Positions 1-11,330 of a DNA stretch of 64,000 bases are shown here, one piece after another. The stretch is from Polaromonas sp. JS666. GTDB taxonomy: Bacteria; Pseudomonadota; Gammaproteobacteria; Burkholderiales; Burkholderiaceae_C. The translations under genes were made by a program, and so were the position numbers. Location: contig NZ_FNHX01000002.1 of assembly GCF_900103405.1 (NCBI RefSeq), forward strand, positions 438,496-502,495. The letters run 5' to 3'. The notes under the pieces are model-generated. The model saw nothing but the letters and a program-made list of their open reading frames with translations. It was not told where the DNA came from and searched no databases. The stretch's first letter is position 1, and every line of letters starts with the position of its first letter.

Positions 1-2
1 CG

Positions 3-329
3 GCACCCACACCCGCGCAGTTGCAGAACTTCCCGAGTCCCGAGACCACCCAGGCCATCCAGGTTTCAGCCGACCAGTTTGAAGGCAAGCGCTCGCTCGC
101 CACGACGCGCATGTTCCTGTTCGACATCTGCGAGCGCATGTTCGCCCGCCGCGACCCGGTGATGGCTGAGCGCTTTCGCGAAGCACTGCGCAATGCCAAG
201 GACCGCGAGAGCATGCTCACGGCCTCGCGCTACATGATCGAGGAAATCGAAAAAATCGCGGGCCACGAGCGCGCCGACTCCATCAGCGAGCGCATCGCCA
301 TGCTGCTGCCGCAGCACCAGGCGGCCTAA
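3..329 (+). CDS. hypothetical protein, 5'-truncated by the window edge
   Basis: The reading frame is open to the left edge (the first visible codons read A-P-T-P-A-Q) and ends in TAA at 327-329, so the gene probably begins outside the window. About 108 residues are visible. They are mostly charged amphipathic helix: a cysteine-containing helix (LFDICERMF), an R/D/E-rich segment and a C-terminal helix ending in Q-H-Q-A-A. No signal peptide or membrane segment is visible. I do not recognise the family and assign no function. The glycine riboswitch begins about 17 bases after the stop, so this gene belongs to a separate upstream transcript. Confidence 0.6.
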   Translation, partial: APTPAQLQNFPSPETTQAIQVSADQFEGKRSLATTRMFLFDICERMFARRDPVMAERFREALRNAKDRESMLTASRYMIEEIEKIAGHERADSISERIAMLLPQHQAA

Positions 330-345
330 GTTACACTTCCGGGGT

Positions 346-558
346 CAGGAGAGAGTTTTCCCCGCGAAAACCGCCGAAGGCGCACGTACACCCCCTTTTG
401 GTGCACTGAACGCTCAGGCAAAAGGACTGGCAACCGCCCTGCGGCGCACCACGCGGCAGGGCGTTCCCTACTGGAGAGAGGCAGTCGCCAGGACGGCCCA
501 CCGAAGGAGCAAACCCGCATCGCCGGGCGAATCTCTCAGGTAAAGTGGACAGCAGGGG
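346..558 (+). promoter_or_regulatory. tandem glycine riboswitch
   Basis: Two aptamers lie in series. Aptamer I spans about 346-431, with GGAGAGAG at 348-355, CCGCCGAAGGCGCA at 371-384 and GCTCAGGCAAAAGGAC at 412-427. A linker follows, then aptamer II at about 471-558 with TGGAGAGAG at 472-480, CCGAAGGAGCAAA at 501-513 and CTCTCAGGTAAAGTGGACAG at 533-552. These are the conserved cores of the two-aptamer glycine riboswitch that usually turns on gcv genes when glycine is abundant. The location directly ahead of gcvT agrees. Confidence 0.93.
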
Positions 559-593
559 CAACTCATTAGAACCTGTTTGCCCCTCCCCGGAGA
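554..593 (+). promoter_or_regulatory. probable riboswitch expression-platform hairpin and gcvT ribosome binding site
   Basis: AGGGGCAA at 554-561 can pair with TTGCCCCT at 577-584, forming an 8-bp stem that starts inside the last strand of aptamer II. GGAGA at 589-593 follows immediately and lies 5 bases before a TTG at 599. Competition between the aptamer closing stem and this hairpin could expose or hide the ribosome binding site. This is inference from base pairing. No U-run follows the hairpin, so translational control seems likelier than termination. Confidence 0.5.
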
Positions 594-598
594 ATGCC

Positions 599-1759
599 TT
601 GTCCGATTCGTCCACCTCTTCCGCCGCTCCCGAAACCCTGCTGAAGACGCCGCTGCACGCGCTGCACCTGGAGCTGGGCGCGCGCATGGTGCCTTTCGCG
701 GGCTATTCCATGCCGGTGCAATACCCCGCGGGCCTGATGGCCGAGCACCACCACACACGCCAGGCCGCCGGCCTCTTTGACGTCTCCCACATGGGCCAGC
801 TGCGCCTGGTGGGGGCCGACGCCGCGGCGGCGCTGGAATCGCTGATCCCGGTCGACGTGGTGGACCTGCCCGCCGGCAAGCAGCGCTACGGCCTGCTGCT
901 CAATGACGAGGGGGGCATCATCGACGACCTGATGTTCTTCAACCGCGACTACGCCCATGGCGGTGACCTGTTTGTCATCGTCAACGGCGCCTGCAAAGTG
1001 GGCGATATCGCGCACATCCAGGCAAAGATAGGTTCTCGCTGCCAAGTCATTCCCATGCCCGAGATGGCGCTGCTGGCGCTGCAGGGCCCGCAGGCCGTCG
1101 CCGCGCTGCAGCGCCTGGCGCCCGGCGTCGAAAAGCTGGTGTTCATGACCGGCGGGCGCTTCACGGTGGCCGGCTGCGACTGTTTCCTCACGCGCAGCGG
1201 CTACACCGGTGAAGACGGCTTTGAAATTTCCGTCCATGGCTCGCAGGCGGAGACGCTGGCGCGCGCGCTGCTCGCCCAGCCCGAGGTCAAGCCCATAGGC
1301 CTGGGCGCGCGCAACTCGCTGCGCCTGGAAGCGGGCCTGTGCCTTTACGGCAACGACATCGACACCACCACCACGCCGGTGGAAGCCAGCCTCAACTGGG
1401 CCATGCAAAAAGTGCGGCGCACGGGCGGCGCGCGCGCGGGCGGTTTCCCCGGCGCGGACAAAATCCTGGCCCAGCTGGCCGACCCCGCCACGCTGGCGCG
1501 CAAGCGCGTGGGCCTGGTGGCGCTGGAGCGCGTTCCCGTGCGCGACCACACCGAGCTGCAAAGCACCGACGGCACGGTGATCGGCGAAGTCACCAGTGGC
1601 CTGCTGGGCCCGACCATCAACCAGCCGGTGGCCATGGGCTATGTGAAACCCGAATTCGCCGCCCTGGGCACACGCGTGAACGCCATCGTGCGCGGCAAGG
1701 CCGTGCCCATGGAAGTCGCGGCCATGCCTTTTGTCCCCACCCGCTACTACCGCGGCTAA
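599..1759 (+). CDS. gcvT: aminomethyltransferase, glycine cleavage T protein
   Basis: GcvT transfers the aminomethyl carbon from lipoyl-GcvH to tetrahydrofolate, giving 5,10-methylene-THF and ammonia. The product is about 386 residues, normal for the family. Family stretches include RMVPFAGYSMPVQY near the N-terminus, LFDVSHMGQ, the folate-site region SGYTGEDGFE, and the C-terminal barrel with GEVTSG and PVAMGYV. The frame is open back to a GTG at 545, but that lies inside riboswitch aptamer II. I choose TTG at 599 because GGAGA is 5 bases upstream and the protein then begins MSDSSTSSAAPETLLKTPLH, as homologues do. It is the first gene of gcvT-gcvH-gcvP. Confidence 0.95.
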   Translation: MSDSSTSSAAPETLLKTPLHALHLELGARMVPFAGYSMPVQYPAGLMAEHHHTRQAAGLFDVSHMGQLRLVGADAAAALESLIPVDVVDLPAGKQRYGLLLNDEGGIIDDLMFFNRDYAHGGDLFVIVNGACKVGDIAHIQAKIGSRCQVIPMPEMALLALQGPQAVAALQRLAPGVEKLVFMTGGRFTVAGCDCFLTRSGYTGEDGFEISVHGSQAETLARALLAQPEVKPIGLGARNSLRLEAGLCLYGNDIDTTTTPVEASLNWAMQKVRRTGGARAGGFPGADKILAQLADPATLARKRVGLVALERVPVRDHTELQSTDGTVIGEVTSGLLGPTINQPVAMGYVKPEFAALGTRVNAIVRGKAVPMEVAAMPFVPTRYYRG

Positions 1760-1798
1760 AGCCTTCTTTCCCCACCCCTCAACCCTCCGGAGATTCTC

Positions 1799-2164
1799 AT
1801 GACCGTCAAATACACCGAAGACCACGAATGGCTCAAGATTGAAGGCGACACCGCCACCGTCGGCATCACCGTGCATGCGCAGGATGCGCTGGGCGACGTG
1901 GTGTTTGTGGACCTGCCCGCCGTGGGCACGAGCTTCGCGCAAAAGGAAACCGCCGGCGTGGTCGAGTCGGTCAAGGCCGCCGCCGACGTCTACATGCCCG
2001 TGAGCGGCGAAGTGACCGCCATCAACGAAGCCCTGAAGGACGACCCCTCCCTGGCCAACAGCGACCCCATGGGCGCCGGCTGGTTCTTCAAGATCAAACT
2101 GTCCGATCCTTCGCAGCTCGATGCGCTGATGGACGAAACCCGCTACACCGCCTTCGCGGCCTGA
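1799..2164 (+). CDS. gcvH: glycine cleavage system H protein
   Basis: GcvH is the lipoylated carrier that shuttles the methylamine group between GcvP, GcvT and the dihydrolipoamide dehydrogenase. The 121-residue length is typical. The sequence shows YTEDHEWL at the start, [12 protein letters not shown], and the lipoylation site [10 protein letters not shown] with the modified lysine at about residue 59. A good CCGGAG ribosome site lies just before the ATG. It is 39 bases downstream of gcvT and 55 bases upstream of gcvP, in the same operon under the glycine riboswitch. Confidence 0.97.
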   Translation: MTVKYTEDHEWLKIEGDTATVGITVHAQDALGDVVFVDLPAVGTSFAQKETAGVVESVKAAADVYMPVSGEVTAINEALKDDPSLANSDPMGAGWFFKIKLSDPSQLDALMDETRYTAFAA

Positions 2165-2219
2165 TTTCCCGGCCGACTTTTTTCTGACTCCTGCTGCCAA
2201 GCCTGACACGGAACCCGAC

Positions 2220-5114
<2,895 letters not shown>

Positions 5115-5115
5115 G

Positions 5116-5871
5116 TTGGACGCGCAGATTGTCCTGATCGCCGCGGGCGCGGCGGCGGCGGGCTTTGTCCAGGGCCTGTCGGGCTTTGGCTTCAGCCTGG
5201 TCGCCATGTCGTTCTGGGCCTGGGCCATAGACCCGAAGCTGGCGGCCGTCATGGCGGTGTTCGGCGGACTGGCAGGCCAGCTCATGGCGGCCTTCACCGT
5301 CAGCCGCAACACCGACTGGAAGCGCCTGCTGCCGTTTCTGGCAGGCGGGCTGCTGGGGCTGCCGCTGGGGTTGCTGCTGTTGCCCCGGCTTGACGTCCAG
5401 CTGTTCAAACTGTTTCTCGGCGTATTGCTGGCGGCATGGTGCCCGGCCATGCTGTTTTCGGGCAAGCTTCCGCGCATCCACCATGGAGGGCGCATTGCCG
5501 ATGGCGCGGCAGGCGTCGCCGGCGGCTTCATGGGTGCCCTGGGTGGTTTCAGCGGCGTCATCCCGACGCTGTGGTGCACCCTGCGGGGCTACGAGAAAGC
5601 CGACCAGCGCGCCGTCATCCAGAACTTCAACCTGGCGGTACTGACCGTCACCATGGCCAGCTACGCAGCGGCCGGCCTGGTTACCCGCGAGACGCTGCCC
5701 ATGCTGGCCATCGTGGCGCCCGCGGCGCTCATTCCGGCCTGGCTGGGCGGGCGGCTTTACACGGGCATCAGCGACCTGGCCTTTCGCAGGCTGGTGCTGA
5801 GCCTGCTGACCTGCTCAGGCCTGGCCATGCTGGTCTCATCGGTTCCGGAGTTGTTGCGGCGAATGGGCTAG
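5116..5871 (+). CDS. TauE/SafE-family membrane permease
   Basis: A 251-residue hydrophobic protein with about eight predicted membrane helices, beginning with a TauE/SafE-like N-terminus (AAAAGFVQGLSGFGFSLVAM). A second internal repeat GFMGALGGFSGVIPTLW is typical of the duplicated fold. Family members are implicated in export or uptake of sulfite, sulfoacetate or other small organosulfur and carboxylate anions; the substrate here cannot be read from sequence. The start is TTG at 5116, one base after the gcvP stop, so it is probably translationally coupled to the gcv operon. Confidence 0.82.
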   Translation: MDAQIVLIAAGAAAAGFVQGLSGFGFSLVAMSFWAWAIDPKLAAVMAVFGGLAGQLMAAFTVSRNTDWKRLLPFLAGGLLGLPLGLLLLPRLDVQLFKLFLGVLLAAWCPAMLFSGKLPRIHHGGRIADGAAGVAGGFMGALGGFSGVIPTLWCTLRGYEKADQRAVIQNFNLAVLTVTMASYAAAGLVTRETLPMLAIVAPAALIPAWLGGRLYTGISDLAFRRLVLSLLTCSGLAMLVSSVPELLRRMG

Positions 5872-5888
5872 GGCCTGTCAACGCTATT

Positions 5889-6809
5889 TCAAGAGGAACG
5901 GGAGCTGGCCCGCAGCTCGCGAATGGCTTTGATCATGGTGGGCGCCAGCATATTCCAGTGCAAGGCCCGCAGCGACCGGCGGTAACGCAGCCCGCTGCCT
6001 CCCAGGGATGCCGACACCAGTTCCAGGGGATCACTGACCACGCACAGAAGCCGCTTGATCATGGGGTCCTGCTCGCTGGGCTTGCCACCCAGGAAGGCGT
6101 CGTTCTTCCCGTCCCACAAAAGCTGGGCATTGACGTGTATGCCCCAGCCGCATTCCCAGTCGTTCGCTTTCAGGTGTTCGAGGGCGGCGGCCACGTATTC
6201 GGCATCGAAAATAAATGTGTCGGTGCGTACCCAACGGCCCAGCCAAATCTCCGCGAGCGGGCGCGCCGCCGGCGTGGCCCTGGGGATCAGGCCGCGCAGC
6301 ATTTCGCCGTTCATCTCCATGTAGCGCACCCGCGCCGGAATGCCGGCGGAGCGCATCAGCGCGATCAGCAGGGTCACCTTGTCGTCGCCGTCGCCTCCGC
6401 GTGCCTCGAGCACGTCGCGGGCCGTCGGGTACTGCAGCTTGACCCGCTTGGTATAAGGCAGGTGCTTGACGAAGCGGTAGATGGCCAGCGCCTTGTCGCG
6501 ATCGGTGCGGCACAGCTGGACCAGCGCGCGAGCCTTCAGGCGCAGCTTGGTGTCGTCCAGGTCCAGCAGCGGCGTCGTGCCGAGCCAGTCCTGCGGCCGG
6601 TCGCTGACTTTTTTATACAGCCGACGCGGCGGATCGAATTGTGCGGCAAGTGCCACCATGGGGTCACCACGGAGTGAATCGTTCACGCATGGTAACCCCG
6701 CAGGCGCAATTGCGGCGAATTTCGGTTCCACGCCCGGGCGCTGGGGGTCTGGCGCCTTCTTGCTCGGGGAGAAGACAGACATCAGGGCCCGCGGCGTGGG
6801 ATGTTGCAT
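5889..6809 (-). CDS. transglutaminase-like superfamily protein, catalytic residues replaced
   Basis: Up to 306 residues. The central region aligns with the transglutaminase-like core: residues 138-165 read G-G-D-G-D-D-K-V-T-L-L and then RSAGIPARVRY, followed by AEIWLGRW and VRTDTF. Active members read GDCDDK where this protein reads GDGDDK (Cys to Gly at about 141, codon GGC, one base from TGC). The usual His four residues before the E of AEIW is Arg183. The Asp of VRTD (197) remains. A peptidase or transferase activity is therefore unlikely and a binding role is possible. The start is uncertain: M10 (6782) and M51 (6659) are alternatives and no start has a strong ribosome site. It converges with the TauE-like gene. 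Confidence 0.7.
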   Translation of the reverse strand: MQHPTPRALMSVFSPSKKAPDPQRPGVEPKFAAIAPAGLPCVNDSLRGDPMVALAAQFDPPRRLYKKVSDRPQDWLGTTPLLDLDDTKLRLKARALVQLCRTDRDKALAIYRFVKHLPYTKRVKLQYPTARDVLEARGGDGDDKVTLLIALMRSAGIPARVRYMEMNGEMLRGLIPRATPAARPLAEIWLGRWVRTDTFIFDAEYVAAALEHLKANDWECGWGIHVNAQLLWDGKNDAFLGGKPSEQDPMIKRLLCVVSDPLELVSASLGGSGLRYRRSLRALHWNMLAPTMIKAIRELRASSRSS

Positions 6810-6847
6810 CGCAGCATGCCATCAAAAGCGGGTGGCCTGCCGGCGCT

Positions 6848-7987
6848 TCAGGGAGCGCACGGGGTGCCTCCGGTATCGGCCAGCGCATTGCGCAGCTGGG
6901 TCTGTGCAATGGGCAGCCGCAACGCCACGGCGCGCTCCACCACGGGTGCCAGGCGGCGCAGCTTCTTCTGCGCATGGTCTTTGGCAATGTCGGCCAGGCG
7001 GTGTTCCAGAAACGGGTTGAGCAGGCGGTCGCGCAATTCCACCAGGTAGGCGCGGGCCTCGGCGCCTGAGCCCTCGGCGTCAAAGACCGGCAGCACCTCG
7101 TCGGCCCACACGGCCTCCAGCAGGGTGCGCAGCGCCGGGGTGTGCATGGCCTGCACCACGGTCATGTCGGCGGCATCGCCCATCAGCTGCCAGCGTTCGG
7201 CCAGTATCGTGTGGCCCAGGTTCAGCAGCCAGAGCTTGCGTTGCTCGAAGGGGGCCAGTGCATCCGTCACCACCATGGCCGGGTGGCTGCAAGGAAGCAC
7301 CATGCGCGGCTGGCGTTCGATGGCCCACAGCGCATAGGGCTCGGCGACCGCGCCGGCGGGCTCCAGCGGAGACGACACGATGCGGTCCACCAGTGAATTG
7401 ACCCACACGCAGTGCTCCCGCACGTAGCGAAGGAAGTCGGGCGTAAGGCCCCAGCCCTGTGCCAGCGTGGCTACCAGTTTGCGCAAGGTGTCGCCGTTGC
7501 GGCTGACCAGTTCGCAGGGGTACAGCGTCAAGGGAGCCTCTGGTAGCCGCTGCCAGCGGTGGTGCAAAAGCGCCACCAGCTTGGCCGGGTAGCTGCGCGG
7601 CGCCGTCGTGGGGCTGTGCAGCAGCGCCGCCGTGTCGGAGTCGTCCAGTGCATAGCCCATATCCGCGGTGTTGGAGATGACGACCTGCACAGTGCTGGCC
7701 ATGGCATCGCGCAACTGTTCCCAGTCGCGGCGGGCATGCCAGACGGCCTGCACCGCGTTCACCTGCACGGTTTCCTCAATACGCCGGCCCTGTTGCATGC
7801 CGCGCAATTCCACGCGGTAGCCATGTGCCAGGGCCGCGGCGCGTGCACTGCTCTGCGGGCTGCCCGTGCTCTGCACGACGGTAATGCCGCCCAGCGCCTG
7901 TCCTCGGGCCAGGGCCTGGGACACAAACAGGTCCGCATGCGCCTGCAGAAAGCGCCCGGTACCGAACTGGAGGATGGGCGTGCTCAC
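6848..7987 (-). CDS. mannitol dehydrogenase-family reductase, tagaturonate reductase (UxaB)-like
   Basis: About 379 residues of the polyol-specific long-chain dehydrogenase family. The N-terminal NAD(P)-binding turn reads LQFGTGRFLQAHADLF. Further on are VISNTADMGY, a CELVSRNGD segment like the CEL(I)xxNG of UxaB, and KLWLLNLGHTILA, equivalent to the catalytic KxxxLNGxHt helix. Known members reduce tagaturonate or fructuronate. I choose GTG at 7987 because GGAG lies 7 bases upstream; a TTG two codons earlier is possible. It is the last gene of the sugar operon, 13 bases after the LgoD-like gene. LgoD makes tagaturonate, which would be this enzyme's substrate. Confidence 0.8.
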   Translation of the reverse strand: MSTPILQFGTGRFLQAHADLFVSQALARGQALGGITVVQSTGSPQSSARAAALAHGYRVELRGMQQGRRIEETVQVNAVQAVWHARRDWEQLRDAMASTVQVVISNTADMGYALDDSDTAALLHSPTTAPRSYPAKLVALLHHRWQRLPEAPLTLYPCELVSRNGDTLRKLVATLAQGWGLTPDFLRYVREHCVWVNSLVDRIVSSPLEPAGAVAEPYALWAIERQPRMVLPCSHPAMVVTDALAPFEQRKLWLLNLGHTILAERWQLMGDAADMTVVQAMHTPALRTLLEAVWADEVLPVFDAEGSGAEARAYLVELRDRLLNPFLEHRLADIAKDHAQKKLRRLAPVVERAVALRLPIAQTQLRNALADTGGTPCAP

Positions 7988-8000
7988 GTGCAAGCTCCGC

Positions 8001-9011
8001 TTAGCATTCGATCAGCGCCTTGACCACGCCCTGCGTAGGATCCAGCAGGGTGGCGAATTGGGCGGGTACATCGGCCAGCGCCATGCGATGGGTGTTGAGT
8101 GCCGCGGTGGGGATTTTGCCGCTCCGCATCGCCTCAAGCACCGTTTCGAAGTCTTCCATGGTGGCATTGCGGCTGCCCAGCAGCGTGGCCTCGCGTTTGT
8201 GAAATTCCGGATCGGCGAAGCTAATGTTGTCCCGTACGATCGACACCAACACATACTTGCCGCCATGGGCAATGAACTGGAAGCCGCGCTCCATGGCCTT
8301 TGCGTTGCCCGTGGCGTCAAAAACGACATCATAAAAATCTCCATCAGTGAGCGCGCGCAATTCGTCCACGTCGTTGTCGGCGATCAAGACACCCGCATGC
8401 GCACCCAGCTGTTGTTTGCAGAAGTCCACCCGCTCCTTTCGCGTGTCCAGCGCAGTGACCTGGCCGCCACGCAGGCCGGCGAACAGCAGGACGGCCATGC
8501 CGATGGGCCCCGTCCCCACCACCAGTACACGCTGGCCGGGCTGTACGTCGGCGCGGCGCACGGCATGGGCACCAATGGCCAGGAATTCCAGCATGGCGGC
8601 CTGGTCCAATGAGACACCCTCCGCCTTGCGCACAAACTGCGCGGGTACGTTGAGATACTCGGTAAAGGCGCCGTCGCGGTGCACGCCCAGCACCTGGATG
8701 TGGACGCAGCAGTTGGTCTTGCCCTGGCGGCAGGCGACACACCGGCCGCAGGACAGGTAAGGCATGACAAAGACCGTGTCGCCGGGCTGGAGGGCGCTGC
8801 CCGCCGGAGCTTCCTCCACGGTACCCGCGACTTCGTGCCCCATGACGCGTGGATAGGCCAGGAAGGGTTGTGTGCCGGTGAAGATGTGCAGATCGGTGCC
8901 GCACACCCCCACGCGGCGAATGCGCAGCAGCACATCGCCTTCGTTGCGGAGGGGCATGGCCGCTTCGACCGTGCGCAGCACGCCGGGAGTTTCGCAAATA
9001 ACTGTCAGCAT
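8001..9011 (-). CDS. zinc-dependent alcohol dehydrogenase, L-galactonate 5-dehydrogenase (LgoD/YjjN)-like
   Basis: A 336-residue medium-chain dehydrogenase. The catalytic zinc site is seen in GVCGTDLH and PRVMGHEVAG, the structural-zinc loop in CGRCVACRQGKTNCC, and the Rossmann turn in VVGTGPIGMA. The segments GTQPFLAYPRVMGHE, LGVHRDGAFTEYL and DPEFHKREATLLGSRNAT closely resemble E. coli YjjN/LgoD, which oxidises L-galactonate to D-tagaturonate. The ATG at 9011 is preceded by AAGGA; the frame upstream of it is a shadow of the next genes. Adjacency to a UxaB-like reductase supports this call over threonine or sorbitol dehydrogenase, but the substrate remains inference. Confidence 0.82.
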   Translation of the reverse strand: MLTVICETPGVLRTVEAAMPLRNEGDVLLRIRRVGVCGTDLHIFTGTQPFLAYPRVMGHEVAGTVEEAPAGSALQPGDTVFVMPYLSCGRCVACRQGKTNCCVHIQVLGVHRDGAFTEYLNVPAQFVRKAEGVSLDQAAMLEFLAIGAHAVRRADVQPGQRVLVVGTGPIGMAVLLFAGLRGGQVTALDTRKERVDFCKQQLGAHAGVLIADNDVDELRALTDGDFYDVVFDATGNAKAMERGFQFIAHGGKYVLVSIVRDNISFADPEFHKREATLLGSRNATMEDFETVLEAMRSGKIPTAALNTHRMALADVPAQFATLLDPTQGVVKALIEC

Positions 9012-9033
9012 AGATGTCCTTGAGTGAAAGTGC

Positions 9034-9363
9034 TTAGTCAATGTGGAAGACGGATTCCATGGCGGCCCAGTGCTCGCCCGGGCCGCGGGTTTGAAGGGGG
9101 CGCTGGCAAGGGCCGCACAGGGCCCACCAGCGCTGCGTTTGCGCATCGGCGGCGATGGCCGCCATGTCCGCGTCAAAGTCCTGGCCGTGGTATTCCCAGT
9201 AGCCGAACAGCAGGTTTTCCGGCTCCCGCAGAAAAATGCTGTAGTTGCGCAGCTGCGACTGGTGAATGCGCTGCAGCACGGCGGGCCAGACGGCCGCGTG
9301 CAGGCGCTTGTATTCGGCGATGTGTTGGGGGTCGATGCCAATGACCCATCCCATTCGTTGCAT
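9034..9363 (-). CDS. L-rhamnose mutarotase-family protein (RhaM/DUF718)
   Basis: A 109-residue protein of the alpha-beta barrel mutarotase family. Seen features are DPQHIAEYKRLHAAVWPAVL (the H and W of the family's HxxxWP), NYSIFLRE and the paired tryptophans QRWWALC near the middle. RhaM interconverts alpha and beta pyranose anomers of L-rhamnose; related proteins serve L-fucose and other L-sugars. A GGAGA ribosome site sits ahead of the ATG. It lies between the lactonase and the Zn dehydrogenase, where a pathway starting from a free L-sugar would use it. Confidence 0.85.
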   Translation of the reverse strand: MQRMGWVIGIDPQHIAEYKRLHAAVWPAVLQRIHQSQLRNYSIFLREPENLLFGYWEYHGQDFDADMAAIAADAQTQRWWALCGPCQRPLQTRGPGEHWAAMESVFHID

Positions 9364-9381
9364 GCAATCTCCGTATAAATG

Positions 9382-10218
9382 TCAGTCAAGGTGGTACAGA
9401 CGGCGCGCATTGCCGCCAAAGATGGCCGCCATGCCGGCGTCGTCCATGCCCGGGTGGGCGCGGCACAGGGCGCGGGCCATGGCCAGCCAGCCGGGGTAGC
9501 CGGCTGCCAGTTCCAGTACCGGCCAGTCACTGCCCCACATCAATCGCCGTACCCCGAAGACCTTCAGGACATGGTCCACATACGGGCCCAGGGCCTGCGC
9601 GGTGGAATGGGTGCCGGCCTCGGTGAGCAGCCCGGACAGCTTGCAATGCACCTTGGGCAGGCTTGCCAACGCCTGCATATGGGCGCGCCAGGGCTCCAGC
9701 CGTGCCAGCGCGATTTCAGGCTTGGCTGCGTGGTCGATGACGATGGACAACGAGGGATGGCGCTGGGCCATGGCCTGTAGCGCCGGCAGATGCCGGGTTA
9801 GCACCAGGGCATCGAACACCAGCCCCTGGGTCTGCATGGCGTGCAGGGCCGGGTCCAGTGCGGGGTTGCTGATCCAATCGGTATCGGGTATGTCCTGCAG
9901 CATGGGGCGCAGCCCTTTCAATTTGGGGTGACGCGCCAGCGCTGCAATTTGCGCGGGAGCATCCGCGGCAAGCAGGTCTACCCAACCCACGACACCCCGC
10001 ACAAAGGGGCTGCGCTGCGCTATCTCCAGCAGGTAGTGGGTGTCGGCGATGGTGGGCAGCGACTGGACCAGCACGGTAGCGCCCACCTCGCATCGCTCCA
10101 GTTCGGGGTGCAAGTCGGCGGGGCCAAAGTCGCGGTAAATGGCTGCCAGATCGGCCGGCGGCCAATGGCCGTTGCGGTCCGCCAGGTTCCAGAAATGCTG
10201 GTGCGCGTCGATCAGCAT
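9382..10218 (-). CDS. amidohydrolase family 2 sugar-lactone hydrolase (COG3618, L-fuconolactonase-like)
   Basis: A 278-residue TIM-barrel amidohydrolase beginning MLIDAHQHFWN, where the HxH motif is the first metal ligand pair. Later ligand regions are LSIVIDHAAKP, VHCKLSGL and LMWGSDWPVLEL. COG3618 members hydrolyse L-fucono-, L-galactono- and L-rhamnono-lactones or pyrone-dicarboxylate. Sitting between a sugar importer and sugar-acid dehydrogenases, it most likely opens a lactone made by an aldose dehydrogenase. That first dehydrogenase is not in the window. Confidence 0.85.
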   Translation of the reverse strand: MLIDAHQHFWNLADRNGHWPPADLAAIYRDFGPADLHPELERCEVGATVLVQSLPTIADTHYLLEIAQRSPFVRGVVGWVDLLAADAPAQIAALARHPKLKGLRPMLQDIPDTDWISNPALDPALHAMQTQGLVFDALVLTRHLPALQAMAQRHPSLSIVIDHAAKPEIALARLEPWRAHMQALASLPKVHCKLSGLLTEAGTHSTAQALGPYVDHVLKVFGVRRLMWGSDWPVLELAAGYPGWLAMARALCRAHPGMDDAGMAAIFGGNARRLYHLD

Positions 10219-10320
10219 GGGGGGTTTTCTCAGGCTGGGCGGGAAAGGTATTTCAAATCCGTGCTGTGCATAGGCCCTCCTCCGGCAGCCGGCGCCGGAG
10301 GTGTCCTTGGGTTCGAGTGG

Positions 10321-11265
10321 TCAGTAGAGAACGTTCTTGGCGGCGGGCGTGTCGATGTTTTTCTTGTTGACCATCAACACGCCGGTATCGCGGAAGGCCG
10401 GCACTTTTTTGCCTTCCACAATTTCCGCCACGGTTTTGACGCCCAGGTTGCCCATCTCGAAAGCGCTTTGCACGGCAATCGCCTCGATGGTGCCGTCTTT
10501 CACAAAGCCCTGCAGGTCGGAGTTGCCGTCAAAACCGATGGCCACCACTTTGCCGGCTTTGCCCGCTTGAACCAGTGCGCGGCCCATGCCGATGGCGGTG
10601 GGTTCGTTGGCGCCGAAGATGCCCTTGAGGTCGGGATTGGCGGCCAACACGTCGGTGGTCTGGTTCAGTGCGGTACCCATCTGCGAGTTGGAGTAGAAGG
10701 GGCCCACGATCTGCAGCTTGGAATGTTTCTTGATGTAGTCGGTGAACCCTCCCACGCGGCCGATTTCGGAGCCCGAGCCCGCGGTGTAGGACATGATGGC
10801 AATCTTGCCGGTGGTGCCGATCTTGTCGATCAGCGTCTTGGCGGACATTTCGCCGGCAGCCTTGTTGTCGGTGGCCAGGAAGGACTGGTAGTAAGCCTTG
10901 CCGGAATCCGATGCGGCGGAGTCAATCAACACGACAGGGATCTTGGCTTCCCAGGCCTTTTTGATGGCGGGGATCAGGGCATCCGGATCCGAAGGCGCCA
11001 GCACAATGCCGGCGACCTTGCGGTTCACGGCGTTTTCCACCAGGGATACCTGCCCGGCCAGGTCGGTGTCGGATGCCGCGCCCTGGAAGGTGGCGGTATA
11101 GCCCTTGAGGCCGCCCACGGCAGCGTTGGAGCCTTTTTTCACGTTTTGCCAGAAGTCCGAGTTGGCGGTCTTCACGATGACGGCAATTTCCTTGTCGGCG
11201 GCCAGGGCCATCGACGACGCAGCCACCAGGGCGGCTGCGATCAGGGTGTGGATAAATTTTTTCAT
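10321..11265 (-). CDS. sugar ABC transporter periplasmic binding protein (ribose/galactose class)
   Basis: About 314 residues with a clear signal peptide (MKKFIHTLIAAALVAASSMALA, cleavage before ADKE). The mature protein is a class I periplasmic binding protein: EIAVIVKTANSDFWQNVKKG, a DTDLAGQV segment, GIVLAPSDPDALIP, VVLIDSAA and GIFGANEPTAIGMGRAL. I choose ATG at 11265 because AGGAAAG lies directly upstream; ATG at 11277 is an alternative. It is encoded third, after the ATPase and permease genes, in the same operon. The sugar is not readable but is likely the L-sugar catabolised by the downstream enzymes. Confidence 0.92.
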   Translation of the reverse strand: MKKFIHTLIAAALVAASSMALAADKEIAVIVKTANSDFWQNVKKGSNAAVGGLKGYTATFQGAASDTDLAGQVSLVENAVNRKVAGIVLAPSDPDALIPAIKKAWEAKIPVVLIDSAASDSGKAYYQSFLATDNKAAGEMSAKTLIDKIGTTGKIAIMSYTAGSGSEIGRVGGFTDYIKKHSKLQIVGPFYSNSQMGTALNQTTDVLAANPDLKGIFGANEPTAIGMGRALVQAGKAGKVVAIGFDGNSDLQGFVKDGTIEAIAVQSAFEMGNLGVKTVAEIVEGKKVPAFRDTGVLMVNKKNIDTPAAKNVLY

Positions 11266-11330
11266 TTCTTTCCTCATGGGTGGTTGTAGAGGTTGTCTCT
11301 CGAAGTCCCGGTAAGCCCTGCCGGTAGGGA

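Noticed and set aside
9012..9530. N-terminal extension of the Zn dehydrogenase frame
   Set aside because: It overlaps the mutarotase and amidohydrolase genes and lacks family sequence; ATG at 9011 with a good ribosome site is the real start.
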